Assembly: GCA_011799875.1 (NCBI GenBank)
Contig: CM022302.1
Location: 52,930,456-52,994,455, forward strand
Direction of reading: 5' to 3'
From: Thinopyrum elongatum
Taxonomy: Eukaryota; Streptophyta; Magnoliopsida; Poales; Poaceae
Length of the DNA stretch: 64,000 bases
The position numbers and the translations under genes were made by a program. Below, piece by piece: positions 1-12,290 of this stretch; the stretch's first letter is position 1, and every line of letters starts with the position of its first letter. A model generated the notes under the pieces. The model made no database searches. It was not told where the DNA came from and worked only from the letters and a program-made list of their open reading frames with translations.

Positions 1-2640
1 CCCCCCCCCCACCCCCCCCCCCCAGACGTGTATCTCTCTTCTTCCATGGGAAAAAATCCATCATCTGTCACAAGCTGAAGGAGGCAGGTTGAGGCGGCGC
101 ACTTATGCAGCTAGATTAGTTCCTTGCCGATCCGTGTTGGTAGGAGATGAAAAGCTGCAGCGGGGGTGCCTTCTGGCAGGGTTAGCTCGGTTATTTCCTA
201 GCCGAACGATGTTGACAGCAGCTGAAAATATATGGTAGAAACATGCACGTAAAGAAGATAGCAGGCTGCTGGATCGATTCAGCTCTAAGACGGAGGTATA
301 CTATGCTAATCCCTTCGGTCTGTTCGGGAAAACACACGCACACAATGTCACAAATACTTTGACATAGACTTGTGACATGCTTGGTTGAATCAAGCTAGCA
401 TGTATGTGTATGTCCATGACTCCATGAACGGCCAGACGATTTGATGACTGTGAGCGTGCTCTCGGCAGAAAGTAATCGTCTACAAGAGATGATTGGGCCT
501 GCACCATTGACAGTATTTTTTTCTCAAGCTCTTTACATGCTTCAGCATTTTGCTTCCTATTTACATGGCAGTAGTCAGATTTTCAGCCTGGGAAGTATAT
601 TCGAATCAGCGTCACAGTAATGGCTAGCCTCAATTGTGTGAGCGCTCGCCCAACCAGAGGTTTGCTTTATTGGACCACTCTTTTGATATTTTGAGCAAAA
701 AACATTGTTTTTGCATTACTTTTCTGTTTGTTTCATTTTTGCTTTTAGACCAGAGTGCATGCACATATATCATGTTAAATATTTTGAATTATTTCCTTCT
801 GGCTTCTATGGATCTAAAACGTACAACTTGCTGGGACTGTTTCACAAGGATGTTCATCGACTAATTATCACTTCATTAATTAGGAGAAGATTATAAACTT
901 AATCATCGGTTGATATGTTTTTGTGTACCACTATTTGTTGAGTTGGAACATGAGGTGGACTTCCTTATGTTTTCATGGCTGTAGGTCACACCTACTTCCT
1001 TAACCGCTTGGTTCTCTCATTCCTTTCGATGTTACATCACGTGAATCATGTTAAACTCTTATGCCTTTCTTAATTTCATGGGGAATGACATAATTGATAC
1101 TATTATTTTAAGGTGGGTTTGCCAGTTTAGCCTGTTTGAGATGGTACACCTGAACACATTGCTGTTGCAGGCTCCTCTTTTGCGTAGGAAGCTTCATGTA
1201 TAACTCTAATGTTGTGACAATGCCATTCTCAACCTAATGCCACTCCTGTGTGCCTCAGTAGGCTCTCTTTGACCGAAAAGAATCATTCAAAAATTACACT
1301 GGCTATATTTCCTTCATTTTCTCACATTTGGGTGAGGAGCTTCTCAGCTGGTATGTGTCACTAGCTATTTTCCTTTAGGTAGCACATAGTTTTCCTATTG
1401 CTGGTATCGTGTTTGAATGGACTGATTTTGAGATTTCTAACTATCTCTCTTTTCTCTTGGCTCGACAGAACATTTCCCACAACAAAAGTAGTATTCTTTT
1501 GGCAACTTCGACATCACTATTATGACCTTGACTTTGAATGCCGAATTAATGTATAGTTATGAACAAATAAATCCACCATATTGTTCACTTTAATCCTCTA
1601 ACGATTTATTATGATTCTAGAGGAAACCCATCGATTTATTATGTCTAGAGTTCGTCAATCAAGTAAATAGTTTTTTGCCTACCTTAGGCTCTCCAAAGGC
1701 CAGAACTTTGTGTTTTTATCAAGTCTTCGGAACTCTACATTTATTATCACGACCGAAATCTTCTACTCTTCTCCATACAATTTAATGGTCAAATTTTCAT
1801 AGTCATTAGTCAATATCGATTTCTAGAACCGCCTATTTACCTACACATTCGTATTAAGAGTTGGACGAAAGGCTAATTAGTTACTATGGGATGAAAAATA
1901 TCATATTTTAAGTAAAATATTTCAGGATGATATTTCATACACGGTCATAATAAACAATACTATTTACTTTCATGTTTGATATCCGTAACATAAATGTTCA
2001 CAAAGTATTATAAGTTACGATTATGAAACGGTTTCTCAAGAAAATTTTAAGTTACTACATATAATAACTTGACCTTTTTCAAAACTTCTATATATATTAG
2101 TAATGGAATTTAGAGAAGTTTATGTGTGCCATTTAATACTAGGTGTCACATAGAAATTCTAATGTTCTATAGTTTGAGTCTTAGAATTGCCTTGCGATAT
2201 CGTTCAAGATATATTAGCGTACACGAGAAATACTTTGGGAAATGGAAATAAAATTGCTCTACTATCTAAAATATTTATTGTTCAATTTTCTCTGAATAGT
2301 TACAAGTATAAAAGGTCATACCCTATACATAAGAAAAATAAGCAAGATGTTCGGCGTCTCTACGTCCTTCCCAAATGAGACCAATAAACAATGATTAGGG
2401 AAATTATTCACACATGATTGTATCTTCATATTAGAGAACTTTTAGCAATATAGCGTGATTCTATGTTAATAGCATTTTACTTTGGTGAGGTTACGTGATG
2501 ATTTCATTTAACTTATATGCATGCACTCTTATGAAAATGACTGTGACTCTACATGCATATTATTAAAATATCTCTCAAGTATAGTGGTCCATATAAAAAA
2601 GGCATATTTTTTCAAAATACGGATTGATAGAAAATTTTAG
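1..2640. other. Anonymous AT-rich region, no gene recognised
   Basis: A C-rich run occupies the first 23 bases and then the sequence is unique-looking and mostly AT-rich. Short open frames occur on both strands, but none shows a recognisable domain or a codon pattern that continues across plausible splice sites. The stretch from about 1700 to 2640 becomes strongly AT-rich just before the Helitron-like terminus. It is therefore probably the 3' part of that element. No 5' Helitron end (TC followed by TCTACTA-like sequence) was found. I see nothing else to annotate here. Confidence 0.4.
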
Positions 2641-2649
2641 ATCACCAGC

Positions 2650-2678
2650 CCATGCGAATGCACGGGTTGACGACTAGT
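2650..2678 (+). mobile_element. Helitron-like 3' terminus
   Basis: The sequence holds a short hairpin (arms CCCATGC and GCACGGG with loop GAAT, one mispair), followed 7 bases later by CTAGT at 2674-2678. Plant Helitrons end in CTRRT preceded by a GC-rich hairpin of about 16-20 bp, and grass copies often use a CCCGTGC/GCACGGG stem. The AT-rich sequence before it fits. Against the call: the base after CTAGT is A, where T is usual, and no 5' end or Rep/helicase ORF was found, so only a non-autonomous or truncated copy is possible. Confidence 0.5.
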
Positions 2679-4383
2679 ATATCCTAAGTTGTAACTTTTG
2701 TAAGGGGGTGATGGCGAAGGTAAACCTTCCATAGCAATGTGGTGCACCTTCCATCTACCAGTCATCATGTTGCATCCATATTGCACATTGCGGGTAAGCC
2801 CATTGCGGAAAGCGTCTGATCCAAAAAGTTTGGATCGCTCTGTGGCATCACATGGTGAAACTAACAGCCCACCCATCTCAAGCATGGAGTAGGGAGCAGC
2901 TGGGTATGGTGGCTTATCCGCGCAAGCCTACAAGGCATGATGACGAGGCATTGCACCATTAGCCGAGGCTATCTTGCATGCCGGAAGCTTCGTGTCCCGA
3001 TCAGGCTACATACCACGACCCTGTCTAGGTGGCTACGGGTGGAGCAGCACACGGTGAGGTGGGGCGACTCCAGTGTGTCGACCAGCGCCACGGTGGATGC
3101 AAACCTCGCAGACGGGTATTTGGACATTGGTGATAGCACAAAGTTTCGGTTTTCCATGGCACTCGCCGCCATAGTGCTGGAGTTCATGATGACATACCAC
3201 GCGACGAGGGTCACCACACCGTCGATTTCGTGTGTTGTGCCAGCATTGAGCCGACCGACGCCAACAGAGACGTTAGGCTTGACTTGGATGTACAAGGCAC
3301 AAGTGCCACCAGATCCAGTGACTGTGCGACGTTTCCCCCTCCTCACCATGATTCTCGACGTATGACTTGCGGTGGCACGGTATGTTTCCATGAAGGTGCA
3401 ATCGCGCAGCTGGAGGTTGTCGGCATCACTTGGTGGCGGGGATCCGGTGTTGACCCGGAGGCGGTGGCGCAAGGACCTAGCTCTACAGTTTGTCATGCAG
3501 TGTTCACATGACAGCAGCACGGTGGATTATCCGTGGCGGTCGCCAGTAGGCGGCAAAGTGGTGGCATCGGGTGCCAGAGCTGCAGGGCGTTGTGAGGACG
3601 CAAATGATGGTGCTTCCTGCAGTGGTGGTTCTAGCGAGTGGCTGGACCGTGGATCGACCTCGGTGTGCATCCCATCCCAGGATCCTTGGGCGAAATCTTA
3701 GCATCGGTGGCCGGTGTCTCACTGATGTGGTGGCCGGGCGTGCAGATCCAACGTTTATGTGTGCGGATCAAATGTGGCAACGAGCTTGAGTTGGTGCAGC
3801 TCGGGAGAGGTGTGGTGTGCTATATCAAAAGGATCTGGCACGATGCACTGGGCATTGGCTCAATCTCATTGGGAGCTATTATCGGCGAACTTCGCCGAGG
3901 CAGCGCCGAGGGGTGATGGCTGCTAGGCCCTGTTGTGGCACACACATGACAACAATCAACGAGTCGACGATGTGTAGGTGGTCAGAAAAAGACACGATGA
4001 TGTCTTCCCTGGTAAATTCTCTTTTGTCTAGCTAGTTCTTTATGACCAATTATGTAGGGTGGTGGACGATGACTATGACTTCAGGCATCATGGATGTTTT
4101 CTCTCCGGTTGAAAACTCATAGTCTTGCCTTCTGCCTTGATTAGGCAGATTCAACGTCTGCAGGTTGTTACCTTTTTTAAGGTGTTGGTTTGAAAATCTA
4201 CTTCAGAGTGATAACCCTTGGTCCGATAGCTAGTTAGACCAGCCAACATCGGCGTGCGAGTGGCTGTTCCTTCTTGAAGGCATTGTCATGGAGGGTTGAA
4301 CACTTTATTTTCTAATGTGTCATCATAGGTTAGGTGGCATGATTTGGGATACTTCAGCCAGGGATGTCCTCTGTGGTTGACCT
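2679..4383. other. GC-richer degraded region between Helitron end and Gypsy LTR
   Basis: Base composition rises after 2690 and falls again after about 4080. Overlapping open frames occur on both strands between 2940 and 4035. Only the GH9-like stretch described separately is recognisable. The rest, including 3230-4035, has no clear homology that I can see and probably represents decayed gene or transposon sequence. Confidence 0.3.
2937..3365 (+). pseudogene. GH9 endoglucanase-like fragment
   Basis: The plus-strand frame of 142 codons contains a stretch, about residues 36-85, that resembles the N-terminal catalytic part of plant glycoside hydrolase family 9 (endo-1,4-beta-glucanase, cell-wall remodelling). 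It reads R-WGDSS, then VDANLADGYLDIGDSTKF, then a hydrophobic M-A-x-A helix, mirroring the family pattern W-R-DS ... GGYYDAGDNVKFGFPMA. In the family the aspartates of the DAGD motif include the catalytic base; here the second aspartate is kept (DIGD). Downstream the similarity stops and I cannot follow it in any frame. A full GH9 enzyme is about 500-600 residues, so at best this is a small broken relic. Chance resemblance is possible, and an antisense frame of 183 codons (2969-3520) is also open. Confidence 0.35.
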
Positions 4384-5456
4384 TGGTACGTCCATTTTGC
4401 ATCATGCTTTTATATTGATATTTATTGCATTATGGGCTGTTATTACAAATTTTGGTACAATACTTATGTCTTTTCTCTCTTATTTTTCAAGGTTTACACG
4501 AAGAGGGAGAATGCCGGCAGCTGGAATTCTGGAATGAAAAAGGAGCAAATCTGAGAGACCTATTCTACACATCTCCAAAAGTCCTGAAAATTTACGGAGA
4601 ATTATTTTGGAATATATAAAAAATATTGGGCGAAGAAAATACCAGAGGGGACCCACCAGCAGGCCACAAGCCTGCGGGGCGCACCCCTGTGGCTTGTGGG
4701 CCCCCTGGCAGGCCTCCGGTGTCCATCTTCTGCTATATGAAGGGTTTTGACCTGGAAGAAAATCAAGAGGAAGCTTTCGGGATGAAGCGCCACCGTCTCG
4801 AGGCGGAACTTGGGCAGAACAATCTAGGGCTCCGGGGGAGCTGTTCTGCCGGGGAAACTTCCCTCCCGGAGGGGGAAATTGAAGCCATCATCATCACCAA
4901 CGATCCTCTCATTGAGAGGGGGTCAATCTCCATCAACATCTTCACCAGCACCATCTCCTCTCAAACCCTAGTTCATCTCTTGTATCCGATCTTCGTCTCA
5001 AAACCTCAGATTGGTACCTGTGGGTTACTAGTAGTGTTGATTACTCCTTGTAGTTGATGCTAGTTGGTTTATTTGGTGGAAGATCATATGTTCAGATCCT
5101 TAATGCTATTAAATGCCCCTCTGATTATGAACATGAAAATGCTTTTTGAGTAGTTACATTTGTTCCTGAGGACATGGGAGAGGTCTTGTTATAAGTAATC
5201 ATGTGAATTTGGTATTCGTTCGATATTTTGATGAGATGTATGTTGTCTTTCCTCTAGTGGTGTTATGTGAACGTCGACTACATGACACTTCACCATTTTT
5301 TGGGCCTAGGGGAAGGCATTGGGAAGTAATAAGTAGATGATGGGTTGCTAGAGTAACAGAAGCTTAAACCCTAGTTTATGCGTTGCTTCGTAAGGGGCTG
5401 ATTTGGATCCATATGTTTCATGCTATGGTTAGATTTATGTTAATTCTTCTTTCGTA
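4384..5456 (+). mobile_element. Gypsy-type LTR, left part (interrupted by Copia)
   Basis: The segment begins TGGTACGTCC (a TGATACGTCC-type LTR start with one change) and has the layout of a Triticeae Gypsy LTR. It continues without loss at 15074 after the nested Copia, and the joined LTR ends in GGGTCATCA at 15505. The joined length is about 1.5 kb. No Gypsy internal domain flanks it, so it is probably a solo LTR. The bases outside (GACCT at 4379-4383, AAACT at 15506-15510) are only a weak match for a target duplication. The family name cannot be fixed by eye. Confidence 0.7.
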
Positions 5457-5461
5457 GTTGC
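5457..5461. repeat. Target-site duplication of nested Copia, left copy (GTTGC)
   Basis: GTTGC directly precedes the TGTAGGAGAT start of the Copia 5' LTR. The same five bases follow the 3' LTR at 15074-15078, where the host Gypsy LTR resumes. Five bases is the usual Copia duplication length. Confidence 0.85.
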
Positions 5462-7039
5462 TGTAGGAGATATGCCCTAGAGGCAATAATAAATGTTATT
5501 GATTATCTCCCTATTCATAATTATGTTTATGTTCCATGCTATAACTGCAATGATTCTGGAGTCTGCAAATAAAACGAGGCTTGGAGGGAAACTCATGTGC
5601 ATGTGTGGGATAATAAACGATAAAATGTATTCCTAGTCAAGCCTCTATGACTGGCTCAAGTGTTGCATGATGGTTCTGTTTTCGTGATCATGGGCATGTC
5701 TATGCCAGCAACTTTGAGGGCACAATGTTAGCAGAACATTTGTGTTGAATATACCCGAATTGATGTTATGCTATGAGTTACATTCGTCACAAATTAATGG
5801 TTAATAACACAGAGATGGTTAACGTTTGCATGATTCCTTAGACCATGAGAGTATCGAGTTTCTTCATGCTTGCTTCATGAACTTTGGGGTTTGTTAAACG
5901 TCATCCGTAAATGGGTGGCTATTACGGCGGCTTACGGGTTCATGGAAAAGTATGTCAAGTAACTTGATAGCTCGAGATTGGGATTTGCTCCTCCGACGAT
6001 GGAGAGATATCTCTGGGCCCTCCCGGTGTTACGGTATCCATCATCGTCTGGCCAGACACTTTGTGATTTGATCACGGGGATGCCGGAACACGGTAACGAG
6101 AAAAGAGAATAATACCGGTAACGAGGTAACTAGCATAGTGGACAAGTTGTTGATCCACGGGAATGCCAACATGTCTCACCTCGGTTATTTGTAACATATC
6201 ACGAAGCAACAGGAATAGCACACGGCAACTGGAGGTTCACTCGAATATTCATTCGTGTGGGTATAGGGGTCAATATGGGTGTCCACGGCTCCGATGTTGA
6301 TCATTGATCGGAAGGGGTTCCGTGTCATGTCTATACTTCACCGAACCTATAGGGTCACACGCTTAAGGGTCATCTATCTACTGAATACTAGACAGGGAGT
6401 CTGAGAGAAAATCACCGAAAAAGTTTCGGACACCGGAAAAGTTTCGGACAGCGGAAAAATTCCGCAGAGAGAGGTCATCGGATGAGTTCCGGTGAAACTG
6501 AAAAGTTGTTTCAGAGGATACCATAAAGTCAAATTGGTTTCGGCACATGCCCGATAATTCTTGGAGGGTGCCAGAATCATTATGGAAACTTTTGGGAATT
6601 TTCTGGAAGAAAAACCGGAAATGTTCCGGAGCTGCCGGAACCACTTCAGATGCTTTTCGCAGATGAAAATCACTAATCTGGAATTGTTCCAGAACGCGTT
6701 GAAAATTATTTTAGTGGGTACTGGAAATGTTCTAAGCCCACATAAATATTTTTAGTTCGAACGGATGCTGAAAAATGTCGTCGTGAATAGTGAAAGTACT
6801 TTTTGGGTTACTTTTTGAAAAGCCACTTGTTTGGGCTTTATCCCAAAAGATCTAGGGATGACAAGGATGGATTGTGAGGCCCTCATGGGGGCCCCCCAAG
6901 GGGTGTGGCCGGCCACACTTGGGGCTCCACCATGGAGCCCCTCTTGTTCCTTGGTTTCACTTTTATGCCCTTGGTGGAAGGACATCATTCATGTACTTTT
7001 GGGTTTTATTGTAAAACCACCCTACCCCTTGTGATTTCC

Positions 7040-7047
7040 TATAAATA
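7040..7047 (+). promoter_or_regulatory. TATA box of Copia 5' LTR
   Basis: TATAAATA sits in the second half of the LTR, after a GTAAAACCACCCTACCCC stretch and before the GC-rich leader. This is the usual place for the LTR RNA polymerase II promoter that starts the genomic transcript. The same motif is present in the 3' LTR. Confidence 0.65.
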
Positions 7048-7259
7048 GAGGTGGAGGGGCAGCCCTCCACACTCACTCCTTCTCACATACACATGCCATG
7101 AAATGATCTGGCTTCTCTCTCCCTCCCCGCGAAATAGTTTCGTAGAGCCGAAAGGCTGTCTGGGTTCCGGTGGGAACTAGTTCTGGACGGCGAAGCCCTG
7201 CCGGATAGATGACACCGTATGTGTGCAACTCTGTAGAGAGGTCGTAGTTTCGATCTTAG

Positions 7260-7435
7260 TGCCCGAGGGGCTGTTCAAGAGTGCCTCCCGAAGGGCTGTC
7301 CAAGTGACGGTCCGAGTTCTGTGAGTCCTCCTGAAGGGCTGTCCGAGTTTCGAAGGTCATCCCGAAGGGCTGTCCGCAACACCGTCCGGGGGACTGTTCG
7401 ACTGCCTCCCGGAGGGCTGTCTGAGGGGCAGATGA
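7260..7435 (+). repeat. GC-rich short tandem repeats in Copia 5' LTR (R/U5)
   Basis: Variants of the unit CCGAAGGGCTGTCCGAG recur about six to eight times with spacers of 10-25 bases. The matching stretch in the 3' LTR (about 14695-14875) has one additional unit, so this part of the LTR changes length by slippage or unequal exchange. The position is just downstream of the probable transcription start, so the repeats would be in the RNA leader. Confidence 0.6.
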
Positions 7436-7630
7436 GGGAGTACATCCTCGTGGTTGGGAGGTTGTAAATCCTAGCTGCGGGGATCTGCACTGCCGATCGT
7501 CATCGACTCTACTTCCGCTGCGCTATGAGTCGGTAACGAAAATGATCAAACCTTGTATGCAGTCTCCATAGTGGTCCTGGGCTGGTGCGTAGGTCGGAAA
7601 TTTTTTGTTTTCTGCTGCGTTACCCTAAAG

Positions 7631-7643
7631 TGGCATCATGAGC
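7631..7643 (+). promoter_or_regulatory. Copia primer-binding site
   Basis: TGGCATCATGAGC lies one base after the 5' LTR. It matches the usual plant Copia primer site TGGTATCAGAGC, complementary to the 3' end of initiator methionine tRNA, with small differences. It marks where minus-strand cDNA synthesis would begin. Confidence 0.75.
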
Positions 7644-9900
7644 CGTGCTATGCATAGATGCAGGTTGCGATCTAGAATACATTGAGATGTATGGGTGTTG
7701 CACAATATAATTAGGTAGTAGATGAGATCTATTGCTGAAAATTATTTGTGCGGGTAGCAGATGAAATCTGTTACCCGATGTTCTTGTTGCTTCCCTAGAA
7801 TTTGCATAATCCTGATCTTGACGGCATGGTGGAATCTCACAAAGTTCTGGCAATCCGTGATCCTTTCATGCTGCTCCTGAGTATGCTGATTGACAGATCA
7901 ACGAAGTGCTAACAGTTCTTTGGGTTCCACCATAGTTAAAGAAAGATGGATGTTTCGCAAACGAAAGGCCAATGCAGATATGATCTGCACGGGGGTCATG
8001 CGTATGACGAAGTTTAGTATGGGGCTCGAGATTTTATTATCTCGGTTTTCATACACCCTCGAAAGTTAATCTAGCGACTTGAATGATCATACTTGATGAT
8101 GGACGTTGGTAGCTTCAGTTTGTTTCGAAACCTTAGAAGCCACGAAAAACAAGTTTTTGCATGAACCGATTAGAGGCGTCTAACTTGGTTTTGCAGGAGG
8201 GTTTGCATGTGCATATGATGTGGTATAGCAGTGCTCATAATAATTTGATTATGTATGAGATGACTATATGATGTAAATTGATTAACATGACCTGCGTGTC
8301 ATGATTTGGCATGATGGCTGGAGCCATATGATTGCACTTTAAAAGACCTGCGTGTCAACCTTGTTGTAACACATTATTTTATTTGCTATAGAGATAGCTA
8401 TATTAACTGGTGCATCGACAAGGTGGTGGCAATCTTCGCGAAGGTGAACACCGACGCGAATGCCAAAGACGAAGAAATACAAGACTTCTCCGTCAGAAAG
8501 GGCTATACCATATCATGCTATTATGAATTGCCTGAGATGTTTATCCCTTATGATGCACCCTTCTTGATTGCGCGGTAGTCACTTTTTATTAGGGTAATCT
8601 CTCACAAAAATATCAAGTAGTTAGTGTTCTCCCAAGTGTAGCACCGTCACGGCACCTAACTTTTTGGGGTGCGCCATGTCCACATGGGTACGAACGATTA
8701 GGGAAGTGTGAGGCGGGTGAGGTCAGACCTCGCAGCGAGATCATTTGGTTGTCTTGACGTTCTGGCTTGATCGTCCTGAGCTCGGAACATGCCCATCGAA
8801 AGATGAACAGGAGTCACATAGAGATGTGATCGGCATGTTTGCCCACCAATTAAAATTCTCGTCATCAGTGATGTCCACATCAATGGCGTTGAATTGAAAT
8901 GTGGATCTTGAATCACTCACAATCAATTATGAGAGATATTGATTTGAGTGGGAGCGCACTGTTGAATTTACTTGTTTAAATCTCAGTGCAATTAATTATG
9001 AACTCTGTCTAAGTGTTTTTTGCAAAATAGTTGTAGAATAATGGCTCGCGTTTCCACCTTCCCTGTTAATATTGAATAGCTGTTAAATATCTGGTTAAAA
9101 CTTTACGGTTGGTAACGTAATGTGAGGATTGTCCTCAAGAGTGCCGAGAAGGACTTTGTCCTATCGCATACTTACTGTATTCTCCCGCTAATGCTATGGA
9201 TCATGTGACTCTCGTCCTTCGATCCAAAAGCTAGAATTCCGTTTCAGTCAAGTGCAATACATTTGCTTCCATGAGAGCCGAACTTCGAAAGTTTGGATAG
9301 TTATGTGATATTCATGGAATCTGAAAATCATTTTCAGAGACAGACAAAGGCTAAAAGATATGAGATATCCAAAGCAATGTTTGTTTGCAAACTATTAGTA
9401 AAGGAGTTTACTATGCATTAGACTGATAAGAGAGGGGTCCAGAAGAACGCCTGTCATATGATGAAAGGTGAATAAAACAACAACTTAAAGAGAAAGGAAG
9501 TGTCCGAAGGGTGTTAGTGTGACTTACACACCTAGGAAGTCTGGGGCTAACGCCACTCTTAAGTTCGGTGCTTCTTTTGAGAGTAGGAGAAATACTGAAA
9601 GTTAAACTATTAGAAGTATAAAGGCAAAAAGTAAGAAGACTGGAATATCCAGCTCATGTATGAATGTCATACAAGTTTTTGATGTATAGAAGGCTGGTCA
9701 AAGATATAGTTCTTGGGAATTATGGTTAAACATGTTAATCACTAATTCTTGGGTATTGTGAGTTAATCACAAAGATACCCGCTCGATTGCAATCTGTTGC
9801 AACTCGATGTAAGAACTACTATGGCCTAAAAGACTAGCCAGGAATGAGGTTTAGGTATACACAGGGAACATAGTAAATGTTACTATACCTTCCATCGGTG
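7644..9900 (+). pseudogene. Copia leader and gag-region remnant
   Basis: In a Copia element this stretch should hold the untranslated leader and gag. The sequence is broken by many stops in all frames, the longest plus-strand frames are trivial, and no zinc-knuckle CCHC motif could be made out. A faint coding-like segment occurs near 8400-8560 but cannot be assigned to a domain. I infer gag origin only from its position between primer site and integrase. Confidence 0.45.
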
Positions 9901-9904
9901 TATT

Positions 9905-10258
9905 ACCGTCTGTATTTATTTTCATAATTCATTTAGAGTTTCACAAACTCTAGCCCATTGCATAAGTTATCTTGCAAGAAGGTTGTTCATAAGAGAACTT
10001 TTTATGTTCGATGTTATGAATAACATAAGGGCCATACTTTCATTGAGAATGAGATGTATGTTATGAATAATGATAATAATATATTACCTCTGGATTTACT
10101 TTCATAATTCATTTTAGAGTTTTACACTCTAGCCCCTTGCACAATGTTGTTGCAAAAGGGTAGTTCATAAAAGAACAATTGTTGTTCAGTATTATGAATA
10201 ACATGAAGAGCCATGCCTCCATCCAGATGGGATGTATGTTATGAATATTGATAGTAAT
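9905..10258 (+). repeat. Imperfect tandem duplication (~165 bp x 2) inside Copia
   Basis: Two consecutive units share the order of motifs: TTTTCATAATTCATTTAGAG or its near copy, then ACTCTAGCCC, TTGCA, GTTCATAA-AGAAC, a GTTATGAATAACAT block, GCCAT, and GATGTATGTTATGAATA. The first unit is about 9915-10075 and the second about 10095-10256. The copies are diverged at roughly one base in six by eye, so the duplication is old and predates the most recent insertion. Confidence 0.65.
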
Positions 10259-10894
10259 ATGATACATCCATAACACTGACGCTAAATGTCGCATGACTAA
10301 AAGAATACCACACAAGTGTGGCACTGCATTTGGTCACATTGGAGAAACTCGCATGGAAAATTCCATTATGATGGATTTTGAAGTCATTTGATTTTGAATC
10401 ATCTGACACTTGCAACTTTTCTCCGAAAAGTGAAGTGACTGAAATACCATTCACAGGCCTTAAGGAATGGACAACAAACTTATTGGTGATCATACATTTG
10501 ATGTGTGTAGATAAATGTTGTAAGTAGTGGATTTATCTATCTTCAGAAATGACTCAAGTAGATATATGGATATTTACTTGATAAGACGTAAGTCTAGATC
10601 TTTTGAATTCATTCAAAAGGTTTTCAAGAATGAAGTAGAAGTTATTGTAACAAGAAAATTATGTTTCTACAATTGGATTGCAGAAAGGAATATTTGAGTT
10701 ACAAGTTTAGCGAATGTCTGATGAGTTGTGAAAAGAGTTTCATAACTTACACCTCCCGGAACACCACTGTGAGTGAAAAGTCCGTGAAGATGTAATCGAA
10801 CCATTTATGACATGGTAAGATCAAAGATGACATAAATAAATTTGCCATTATCCCTTTTAAAGAGTGATGCTTTAGAGATTGCGGCTTTTACACT

Positions 10895-11160
10895 AAAAAG
10901 AGCTCCATCGGGTCTGTTGAAATGACACCATGGTATGGTACGCCCAACCATGTTATATCTTTTCTTAACATTTGGAATATGGGGCTTGTATAAAAGGTTA
11001 CAAACCTATTCCAAATCAGACAAGTGCAACTTTGTAGGTTATCCCAAGTCATTGGGTATTCCTCCCTCACTATACCGAGGCAAATAGGTTTGCCACAAAG
11101 AACGGTATGCTTTTTGAAGAAAATCTTTCTTTCAAAAAGGTGAGTGGGAGAATAGTGCAA
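10895..11160 (+). pseudogene. Copia integrase C-terminal region remnant
   Basis: Reading the plus strand, fragments in shifting frames correspond to the conserved region after the Copia integrase core. In order these are a TPYE-W-G-like start (MTPWYGTPNHV), a FLNIWNMG segment matching the usual FL+IWGC, and a late phenylalanine-rich KKIFLSKR segment matching the FLEKEFISKR type. Stops and frameshifts interrupt it several times, so no integrase can be made. The resemblance is to BARE/Angela-type polyproteins of grasses. The order relative to the reverse transcriptase downstream identifies the element as Copia rather than Gypsy. Confidence 0.55.
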
Positions 11161-12034
11161 CTCGACGAGATAAACAGTATCTTCATCATCAGATCAAAGG
11201 AAAGAGACCTTGGAAGTAATTCCAGGGTTTCCTACTGCGACTGATACGGAAGTCTCTACAATAAAATGTATGGACTTCGGTCGAACTTGCAGCTGAACCA
11301 CGTAGGCAAGGCTCGTGCAAACCTCTCAGGTGCGCAGACGAGATATTGTTGTTAGACAACAGTATACCTAGGATACACAAGGAAGCATTGATGGGCCCTG
11401 ACTCCGGAATTGGCTAAATGCCAATACAATCCGAGATAGTTTCCATATAAATGTTTCAAGATTAAAACCTTGATACACCTTTCGGAAGACTTAGAGTCTA
11501 ACGAATTTTATGGAACTAAAAACTGATACGGATAAAAATATTTTATCCATAAAGCTCGACTTGTTGCAATATACAAGTTCAAGGAGTTGACTACGATGAG
11601 ATTGTTTCACCGTAGCGATGCTTAAATTCGGTTCGGGTTGAACTAGCAATTAATACATATTTCAAATCATGAGATATGAAACAAAGGATGACAAAAGGAT
11701 TTCCATCTGATGGAAATAAAACCAAGGACTTGCATGTGTTACAGTCCAAGGTATTTTGTCAGTCCAGAGGATGCTAGTAAGTATGCAAACTTCAGAGTTC
11801 CAGCAATGGACAGAAGAGAGCAAAATGGAGTTGGAATCTTCGTGTTTTGATGAAATGGTCAAAAAGGGTTTTGACTTCATCAATGGGTAACGAAGATGCT
11901 TGTGATTCAAGAAAGTAAGTGGGAGCATAATAAAATTTCTAAAAACGTTGTGTGCTTGACACATTGTTAATTGGAAATAAAATTTCTTGACACGAATTAG
12001 GACTTCATTTGAAAATAGTTTTTCGATGAAGTGC

Positions 12035-12290
12035 TTGGGCTAAATAGCCTTTATATTAGGCATGATGATCTATGGAGATAGATTTACCTAATGGGGCTGA
12101 GCAAAGATACATATTGACAAAATGCTAAAACCTTTTAGCATTAAAAACATCAAGGAGTGATTCTTGCCGAAGTCACATGGAAAGAGTTTTTGCAAGACTT
12201 GGTGTCCCAAAACACTGATGAGCAAAATACATGATGGAGATTCCACACACTCTTATGTTTGGATTAATCATGTATTCCATGGTATGTAAC
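12035..12290 (+). pseudogene. Copia reverse transcriptase C-terminal remnant
   Basis: The stretch encodes recognisable pieces of the conserved region between Copia reverse transcriptase and RNase H: MGLS-DTY-DKMLKPFSI-N (normally IGLSQ-TYI-K-L-+F-M), then FLPKSHG, then K-CPKT. A TGA stop follows the first segment, and the Y-A-A-G repeat block that should follow is scrambled. The catalytic YVDD region upstream cannot be found. This is a decayed relic with no enzymatic potential. Confidence 0.55.

Larger units (their letters stand above)
5462..7629 (+). repeat. Copia 5' LTR
   Basis: It starts TGTAGGAGATATGCCC and ends CCCTAAA. The family probably ended in CA originally, and both LTR ends have drifted. 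Compared with the 3' LTR it has about 35 extra bases near 6126-6160 (region of GTAACTAGCATAG) and about 36 extra near 6424-6459 (a repeated TTTCGGACA unit). It lacks one unit of the GGCTGTCCGAG repeats near 7340. Elsewhere the two copies differ at only scattered bases. A TATA box lies near 7040. Confidence 0.9.

Noticed and set aside
1..23. C-rich run as a telomere-like or G-quadruplex feature
   Set aside because: Only 23 bases at the window edge without telomeric CCCTAAA units; more likely simple sequence.
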